12,203 nucleotides of DNA from JAZDLC01 sp043802345. Lineage in GTDB: Bacteria; Planctomycetota; B15-G4; JADJEK01. Location of the stretch: assembly GCA_043802345.1 (NCBI GenBank), contig JAZDLC010000083.1:1-12203 (forward strand), written 5' to 3'. Under the pieces are notes generated by a model, which did not search any database, was not told where the DNA came from, and was given only the letters and a program-made list of their open reading frames with translations. The first letter of the stretch is position 1. Each line of letters opens with the position of its first letter. Position numbers and translations under genes: made by a program. Shown here piece by piece: positions 7,328-12,203 of this stretch.

Positions 7328-7333
7328 TCCTCC
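7328..7333 (-). promoter_or_regulatory. Ribosome binding site of the zinc-finger gene
   Basis: The coding strand reads GGAGGA, 4 nt before the ATG at 7323. It is the strongest Shine-Dalgarno match near any start in the window and decides the start of this gene. Confidence 0.75.
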
Positions 7334-7426
7334 AAACTCCTGCTGGGCAGTCCGTAGGCCGTCGAGAAGCTGGATGACCCCCGTTCTTCTCGCGGCCTGC
7401 TCAAAAGAGGATGCCCATGAGAGGGG

Positions 7427-7454
7427 TTGACTTCAAGGATCGAAACGGCATTCT
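7427..7454 (+). promoter_or_regulatory. Candidate sigma-70-like promoter of the sahR-like/metH operon
   Basis: TTGACT at 7427-7432 matches the -35 consensus at five of six bases. With a 16-nt spacer, CATTCT at 7449-7454 is a weak -10 (three of six, but with the key A and final T). Transcription would then begin near 7461, a few bases before the ATGs at 7472/7475. The same TTG could instead be read as a start codon at 7427, adding 15 residues that are not part of the winged-helix domain. I prefer the promoter reading. Consensus match only. Confidence 0.35.
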
Positions 7455-7456
7455 TT

Positions 7457-7466
7457 CATCCGGATG
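7457..7466. promoter_or_regulatory. Palindromic candidate operator CATCCGGATG
   Basis: A perfect 10-bp palindrome immediately after the candidate -10 element, over the predicted transcription start and just before the regulator start codon. It also lies in a wider imperfect inverted repeat, ATTCTTTCATCC (7450-7461) against GGATGATGAAT (7470-7480). The position is what one expects for autoregulation by an ArsR-family repressor. I do not have a reference motif at hand to compare, so assignment to this regulator is inference. Confidence 0.4.
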
Positions 7467-7471
7467 GACGG

Positions 7472-8419
7472 ATGATGAATCTCACCACGACTGCGGATCT
7501 GTTTCAGATACTGGGAGATCCAACCCGGGCGAGGCTCCTTTGGCTGCTCGCATCGGAGGAACTCACGGTGGTGGAAATTACCCGGGTGACCGGGCTGACT
7601 CAGTCTCGGGTGTCGAGCCACCTCGGACGGCTGCGGGAGGTTTCGCTGGTGGTCGACCGGCCGGATGGGAGCTGCAGGTACTACAGCGTGGACCCTGAGC
7701 GAATGGACGCGGAGGTCAAGAACGCCTGGAACCTGCTGCGGGCGACCACCGATGACCCGGTCCTGGATCAGGATCGGGAGCGGGTCCTCCAGGTGCTCGC
7801 GAGCCGCTCTCGACCCCAGACATGGACCTGTTCCGTGGCGGAGCAGATGGAACGGCACTACTCGCCGGGGCGCGCCTGGGAGGCCACCGCCTGGGGAATC
7901 GTCGGGCTGGCCCGCCTCGGCGACGTGCTGGACGTGGCCTCCGGAGACGGGCTTCTGGCGGAGCTTCTGGCGCCCAGATCCCGCTCGGTCACCTGCCTGG
8001 ATCGCAGCGAGAAGGTGATTGCGGCCGGGAAGAAGCGGCTCCGGCACCTGCGTCAGGTCCGTTTCGGGCAGGGCGAGATGCAGGATCTGCCGTTTACGAA
8101 CGGGTCGTTTGACCAGGCCCTGCTAATGAATGCACTGACCTATTCCGATGATCCAGCGATGGTGTTCAGGGAAATCCACCGCGTGCTCCGGCCCGAGGGC
8201 ACGCTGGTGGCCGTGACCCTGAAGCGCCATGGGCATCGGGATGCGCTCGACCGTTTCAACCACGTCCTGCCCGGTTTTGAGCTGGACGAACTGCGTGAGA
8301 TGCTGGCTGAGGCCGGCTTTCGCGTGCAACTGTGCGATGTCACCTCACGGGAGCGGAGACCGCCGCACTATGAGGTGATCACGGTCCACGCTGACCGCGT
8401 CGACGCGTGTGACCGATGA
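7472..8419 (+). CDS. sahR: SahR-like ArsR-family regulator fused to a SAM/SAH-binding methyltransferase domain
   Basis: The N-terminal ~75 residues are an ArsR-type winged helix: 'LFQILGDPTRARLLWLL' then recognition helix 'LTQSRVSSHLGRLREVSLV', and a wing ending 'CRYYSVDPE'. After a linker, 'HYSPGRAWEATAW' leads into a class I methyltransferase fold with motif I 'VLDVASGDGLLAELL' and a later 'VLRPEGTLVAVTL' strand. SahR is known in Proteobacteria as an ArsR-family repressor whose methyltransferase-like domain senses S-adenosylhomocysteine and which controls SAM-cycle genes, including metH. Having metH directly downstream supports that identity strongly. No metal-binding cysteine cluster of the ArsR/SmtB metal sensors is apparent in the winged helix. 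Two consecutive ATGs (7472, 7475) could start it; a GGATGG at 7462-7467 is better spaced for 7475. The stop TGA overlaps a possible ATG (8416) of metH, so translation is probably coupled. A real methyltransferase activity cannot be excluded. Confidence 0.82.
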   Translation: MMNLTTTADLFQILGDPTRARLLWLLASEELTVVEITRVTGLTQSRVSSHLGRLREVSLVVDRPDGSCRYYSVDPERMDAEVKNAWNLLRATTDDPVLDQDRERVLQVLASRSRPQTWTCSVAEQMERHYSPGRAWEATAWGIVGLARLGDVLDVASGDGLLAELLAPRSRSVTCLDRSEKVIAAGKKRLRHLRQVRFGQGEMQDLPFTNGSFDQALLMNALTYSDDPAMVFREIHRVLRPEGTLVAVTLKRHGHRDALDRFNHVLPGFELDELREMLAEAGFRVQLCDVTSRERRPPHYEVITVHADRVDACDR

Positions 8420-8423
8420 AGGC

Positions 8424-8428
8424 AAGGA
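8424..8428 (+). promoter_or_regulatory. Ribosome binding site favouring the metH start at 8437
   Basis: AAGGA lies 8 nt before the ATG at 8437. The two earlier in-frame ATGs are less well served: 8416 overlaps the upstream stop (ATGA) without a Shine-Dalgarno match, and 8428 directly abuts the AAGG. Confidence 0.45.
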
Positions 8429-8436
8429 TGCAGCCG

Positions 8437-11400
8437 ATGACGACGAACGACACGATTCTGAAGGCGCTCTCTGAACGGATCCTCCTGCTGGACGGCGCCA
8501 TGGGCACCATGATCCAGAAGGAGAGTCTCGACGAGAAGGCATTTCGCGGCGAGCGCTTCAAGGATCACTCGCGAGATCTGCGCGGCAACTACGACGTGAT
8601 CTGCCTGACCCAGCCGGATGTGATCCGATCGATCCACAAGGCCTATCTGGAGGCCGGGGCGGACATTGTCGAGACGAACTCGTTCTCCGCGACATCGATC
8701 GCGCAGTCAGACTACGGCCTGGAAGCGCTGGCCTACGAGATCAACAAGGTGGCGGCGGAGATCGCGCGATCGGAGGTGGACCGTTTCGTGGCCGCGCATC
8801 CGGACTGGCCCCGCTTCGTGGCCGGATCGGTCGGACCCACGAACCGCACCTGTTCGATTTCCCCGGACGTCAATGACCCCGGACACAGAAACGTGACCTT
8901 CGAGGAGCTCAGGCGCTCCTACCTCGAGGCCGCCCGGGGGCTGCTCGACGGCGGTTGCGACCTGCTCCTGCTGGAGACGATCTTCGACACCTTGAACGCC
9001 AAGGCGGCGCTGTTCGCCTTTGAGGAGCTGTTCGAGGAGAGGGGAGAGCGCGTCCCGGTGATGATCTCGGGGACGATCACCGACCTGAGCGGGAGGACGT
9101 TGTCAGGTCAGGTGGCGGAGGCGTTCTGGATCTCCGTGTCACACTGCAAGCCCCTTTCCGTGGGATTGAACTGCGCTCTCGGCGCGAAGGACCTGCGGCC
9201 ACACCTGCAGGAGTTGTCGCGGATTGCGGACACTCGCATCAGCGCCCACCCGAACGCAGGCCTGCCGAATGAGATGGGCGAGTACGACGAATCTCCGGCG
9301 GTGATGGCCGCGACCTTGCGCGAGTTCGCCGAGAGCGGACTCGTGAACATCGTGGGCGGCTGTTGTGGCACCACCCCGGAACATATCCGGGCGATCAGCG
9401 AGGCGGTTGCCGGACTCGAGCCGAGGAGCGTACCGGCGCACAGGCCGATCTGCCGGCTGTCCGGATTGGAGCCGTTGAGCATCCTCAAGGAGAGCAACTT
9501 CGTGAACGTGGGGGAGCGGACCAACGTGACCGGCTCGCTTCGGTTCGCGCGCCTGATCAAGGAGGAGAAGTACGAGGAAGCTCTGAACGTGGCCCGGGAG
9601 CAGGTGGTGAACGGGGCCCAGATCGTCGATGTGAACATGGACGAGGGGATGCTCGATTCGGAGCATGCCATGCGGACCTTCCTGCGGCTGATCGCCTCGG
9701 AGCCCGACATCAGCCGGGTGCCGCTGATGATCGACTCGTCGAAATGGAGCGTGCTCGAGGAAGGGCTCAAGAACGTTCAGGGGAAATGCGTGGTCAACTC
9801 GATCTCCTTGAAAGAGGGCGAGGAGGTGTTTCTCGAACAGGCGCGCAAGGTCCGGAGGTACGGCGCCGCGGTGATCGTGATGGCCTTCGACGAGAAGGGG
9901 CAGGCGGACACGATGGCGCGAAAGGTCGAGATCTGCAGCAGGTCGTACGAACTGCTCACCCGCAAGGTCGGCTTCCCGCCGGAGGAGATCATCTTCGACC
10001 CGAACATCTTCGCCGTGGCGACCGGAATCGAGGAGCATCGGACCTATGCCCGCGACTTCATCGAGGCTACACGTCTCATCAAGGAGAAGTGTCCCCACGT
10101 GCTGATCTCCGGGGGTGTGAGCAACGTCTCGTTCTCCTTCCGGGGGAACAACCCGGTTCGGGAGGCGATGCACTCGGTCTTTCTGTACCACGCGGTCGGC
10201 GCCGGCATGGACATGGGGATCGTCAACGCCGGGCAGCTGGTCGTGTTCGAGGAGATCGATCCGGACCTCAGAAACCGGATCGAGGACGTCATCCTGGATC
10301 GCCGAGATGACGCCACGGAACGGTTGCTGGAGGTGGCCGAGAATGTCAAGGGAAGCGCCAGGGAGAGAAAGGATGATCTCTCATGGCGCGAGGGAACGGT
10401 TCAGGAACGGCTCTCGCACGCGCTGGTGAAGGGGATCACCGAGTTCGTGGTGGAGGACACGGAGGAAGCTCGCCTGCAGTACGCGCGGCCGATCGAGGTG
10501 ATCGAAGGTCCGCTCATGGCCGGGATGAACGTGGTCGGAGAGTTGTTCGGGGTCGGCAAGATGTTCCTGCCGCAGGTTGTGAAGAGCGCGCGGGTGATGA
10601 AGCAGGCGGTGGGGCACCTATTGCCTTTCATCAGTGATGGGGCGGAATCGGAGACACTGGGGAAGCGGGGCAAGATCGTGATGGCGACGGTGAAGGGGGA
10701 TGTCCACGACATCGGCAAGAACATCGTTGGCGTGGTGTTGCAGTGCAACAACTTCGAGGTGGTCGACCTGGGGGTCATGGTGCCGTGCGCGAGGATCCTC
10801 GCGGGCGCGAAGGAGCAGAACGCGGACATGATCGGCCTCTCGGGACTGATCACTCCCTCCCTCGACGAGATGCGGTTCGTGGCGAAGGAGATGAAGCGGG
10901 AGGGTATCGGAATCCCGTTGCTGATCGGGGGGGCGGCGACCTCGCGGATCCACACCGCCGTCAAGATCGAGCCGGAGCGCACAGGGTGCACCGTGCACGT
11001 GACGGATGCGTCGCGGGCGGCCAACGTCTGCAGCCTGCTGGCCAGCAGCGATCCAGCGGTGCGGGAAAAGTACATCGGGAAGATCGCCCAGGAACATGCG
11101 ACGTTGCGGGCGCAGCACAGCCGGCGCAAGGCGATGCCGGAGCGGCTCTCACTCGAGAAGGCCCGTGAGTGCCGCCTCGTTACCGACTGGGAGAAGCACC
11201 CCCCCGTGAAGCCGGCCTTCCTCGGGCTCAAGGTGTTTGACGACTACGATCTGGCCACCATCGCCAGCCACATCGACTGGACTCCCTTCTTCCATGCCTG
11301 GGAACTGAAGGGCGTCTACCCTCAGATCCTCCATGATGAGCGTTTCGGAGAACAGGCCTGCTGGCTGCTCGAGGAGGCCCGGGGAATGCTCAAGTGGATC

Positions 11401-12108
11401 ATTCGGGAGCGCTCGCTCAAGGCGAAGGCCGTGATCGGCCTGTTCCCGGCCAATAGCACGGAGGAGGACGACATCGAGGTCTACACCGATGATTCGAGAA
11501 GCCAGGTACTGACGACGATCCACTGCCTGCGTCAGCAGACGGCGAAGTCGAGAGGGAACGCCAACTACTCCCTGGCCGACTTCATCGCCCCCCGCTCCAG
11601 TGGCGTCAAGGACTACGTGGGGGGGTTCGCGCTGACGGCGGGGATCGGCATGAGCGCGGTGGTGAAGCAGTTCGAATCGGAGCACGATGACTACGGCATC
11701 ATCATGATCAAGGTGCTGGCGGACCGGCTCGCCGAGGCCCTGGCGGAGCATCTTCACGAGCGAGTGCGGCACGAGTACTGGGGATTCGGCGGAGCGGCGG
11801 ACGGCCGGGCCGGCCATTTCCGCGGGATCCGTCCGGCGCCGGGGTATCCCGCGTGCCCCGACCATAGCGAGAAGGCGATCCTGTTCGACCTGCTGGAGGC
11901 CGGCTCCAACGCCTCGATGAGCCTCACGGAGAGCTTCGCGATGCTGCCCACGGCGGCGGTGACCGGATACTACTTCTCGCACCCGGAATCGACCTACTTC
12001 GGCCTCGGCAAGATCGGCAAGGACCAGGCGGCTGAGTACTCCCGGCGCAAGGGAGCGGACCTGGAGACGGTGGAGAAGTGGCTCGCGCCCGTGCTGGCGT
12101 ATGACTGA
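8437..12108 (+). CDS. metH: Cobalamin-dependent methionine synthase MetH, full length
   Basis: Transfers a methyl group from 5-methyltetrahydrofolate via methylcobalamin to homocysteine, making methionine and tetrahydrofolate in the cytoplasm. All modules are present over 1223 residues, very near the 1227 of E. coli. They are: the homocysteine domain (about 1-330), with 'LLDGAMGTMIQ' and zinc cysteines C246, C309 and C310; the folate (pterin) domain (about 350-620); the cobalamin cap and binding domains (about 645-890), with the cobalt-ligand motif DVHDIG, H757; and the C-terminal reactivation domain (about 900-1223), with the SAM-site segment 'RPAPGYPACPDH' (1132-1143). No key residue appears lost. 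The start at 8437 aligns with the E. coli N-terminus ('ERILLLDGAMGT') and has an AAGGA 8 nt upstream; 8416, overlapping the previous stop, is an alternative adding 7 residues. It is translationally close to the SahR-like gene and probably repressed by it. I see no cobalamin riboswitch in the short upstream space. Confidence 0.98.
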   Translation: MTTNDTILKALSERILLLDGAMGTMIQKESLDEKAFRGERFKDHSRDLRGNYDVICLTQPDVIRSIHKAYLEAGADIVETNSFSATSIAQSDYGLEALAYEINKVAAEIARSEVDRFVAAHPDWPRFVAGSVGPTNRTCSISPDVNDPGHRNVTFEELRRSYLEAARGLLDGGCDLLLLETIFDTLNAKAALFAFEELFEERGERVPVMISGTITDLSGRTLSGQVAEAFWISVSHCKPLSVGLNCALGAKDLRPHLQELSRIADTRISAHPNAGLPNEMGEYDESPAVMAATLREFAESGLVNIVGGCCGTTPEHIRAISEAVAGLEPRSVPAHRPICRLSGLEPLSILKESNFVNVGERTNVTGSLRFARLIKEEKYEEALNVAREQVVNGAQIVDVNMDEGMLDSEHAMRTFLRLIASEPDISRVPLMIDSSKWSVLEEGLKNVQGKCVVNSISLKEGEEVFLEQARKVRRYGAAVIVMAFDEKGQADTMARKVEICSRSYELLTRKVGFPPEEIIFDPNIFAVATGIEEHRTYARDFIEATRLIKEKCPHVLISGGVSNVSFSFRGNNPVREAMHSVFLYHAVGAGMDMGIVNAGQLVVFEEIDPDLRNRIEDVILDRRDDATERLLEVAENVKGSARERKDDLSWREGTVQERLSHALVKGITEFVVEDTEEARLQYARPIEVIEGPLMAGMNVVGELFGVGKMFLPQVVKSARVMKQAVGHLLPFISDGAESETLGKRGKIVMATVKGDVHDIGKNIVGVVLQCNNFEVVDLGVMVPCARILAGAKEQNADMIGLSGLITPSLDEMRFVAKEMKREGIGIPLLIGGAATSRIHTAVKIEPERTGCTVHVTDASRAANVCSLLASSDPAVREKYIGKIAQEHATLRAQHSRRKAMPERLSLEKARECRLVTDWEKHPPVKPAFLGLKVFDDYDLATIASHIDWTPFFHAWELKGVYPQILHDERFGEQACWLLEEARGMLKWIIRERSLKAKAVIGLFPANSTEEDDIEVYTDDSRSQVLTTIHCLRQQTAKSRGNANYSLADFIAPRSSGVKDYVGGFALTAGIGMSAVVKQFESEHDDYGIIMIKVLADRLAEALAEHLHERVRHEYWGFGGAADGRAGHFRGIRPAPGYPACPDHSEKAILFDLLEAGSNASMSLTESFAMLPTAAVTGYYFSHPESTYFGLGKIGKDQAAEYSRRKGADLETVEKWLAPVLAYD

Positions 12109-12203
12109 GCCACGGCCCGGCCGCGACAGAGGCTCGCGGAAGAGGCCGGACCAGTGGGTGCCATCCGCTCCTCCCGGTCGCTAACCTCCGCACCATGTCC
12201 TCC
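12109..12203. other. Non-coding edge downstream of metH
   Basis: About 95 bases after the metH TGA. A 5-bp GC stem (CGGCC-C-GGCCG, 12113-12123) has no T-run, so no terminator is supported. An ATG at 12195 is too near the edge to judge as a gene start. Confidence 0.3.

Noticed and set aside
7324..7404. N-terminal extension of the zinc-finger protein from an ATG at 7404
   Set aside because: The internal ATG at 7323 has a strong GGAGGA ribosome binding site. The extra 27 residues are serine/arginine rich with no domain, and 7404 has no comparable site.
7427..7471. TTG start at 7427 for the SahR-like gene
   Set aside because: The added residues are outside the winged helix, and the TTGACT fits better as a -35 element. 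The ATG pair at 7472/7475 lies directly before the domain.
7324..7471. Cobalamin or SAM riboswitch before the sahR-metH operon
   Set aside because: The untranslated space is too short for a cobalamin riboswitch, and I see no SAM- or SAH-riboswitch core. Protein-based control by the regulator explains the context.

Overview
This is a GC-rich window from a bacterial chromosome with five complete genes and one regulatory intergenic region. Four genes lie on the minus strand and two on the plus strand counting the regulator and metH. Codon use looks uniform. I see no rRNA, tRNA, CRISPR array, insertion sequence or integrase. The proteins (a periplasmic or secreted polysaccharide-active enzyme with a signal peptide, a full-length cobalamin-dependent MetH, a SahR-like regulator, a hybrid histidine kinase) suggest a free-living bacterium with a Gram-negative style of physiology. 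I cannot place the phylum. Myxobacterial, Gemmatimonadota-like or candidate-phylum lineages would all fit, but this is a guess.

Left part, minus strand, read right to left. From a shared intergenic region near 7324-7471 the minus strand carries a small protein with two PARP-type zinc fingers (6706-7323). It is followed after 34 nt by a membrane-anchored hybrid histidine kinase with one degenerate and one intact receiver domain (4746-6671). After a further 140 nt comes an Eco57I/TaqI-type adenine-N6 DNA methyltransferase with no visible nuclease partner (2833-4605). After a 202-nt gap full of inverted repeats comes a secreted 845-residue protein of the PcRGLX/YetA (exo-rhamnogalacturonan lyase-like) type with an EF-hand-like loop (92-2629). 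The first two are close enough to be co-transcribed. The other two may have their own promoters.

Right part, plus strand. An ArsR-type winged-helix protein fused to a SAM/SAH-binding methyltransferase fold (7472-8419, SahR-like) overlaps or nearly overlaps metH (8437-12108). The pair forms a compact methionine/SAM-cycle operon. A perfect 10-bp palindrome just upstream of the regulator start, next to a plausible promoter, is the obvious candidate operator. The model is SAH-responsive repression of remethylation of homocysteine, with the regulator controlling itself and metH.

The most unusual item is the tandem PARP-type zinc finger protein. These fingers are best known as sensors of DNA breaks in eukaryotic PARP1 and DNA ligase III, but here they stand alone without an ADP-ribosyltransferase domain, beside a signalling kinase. 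I did not find strong evidence for a complete new defence or mobile system in the window.
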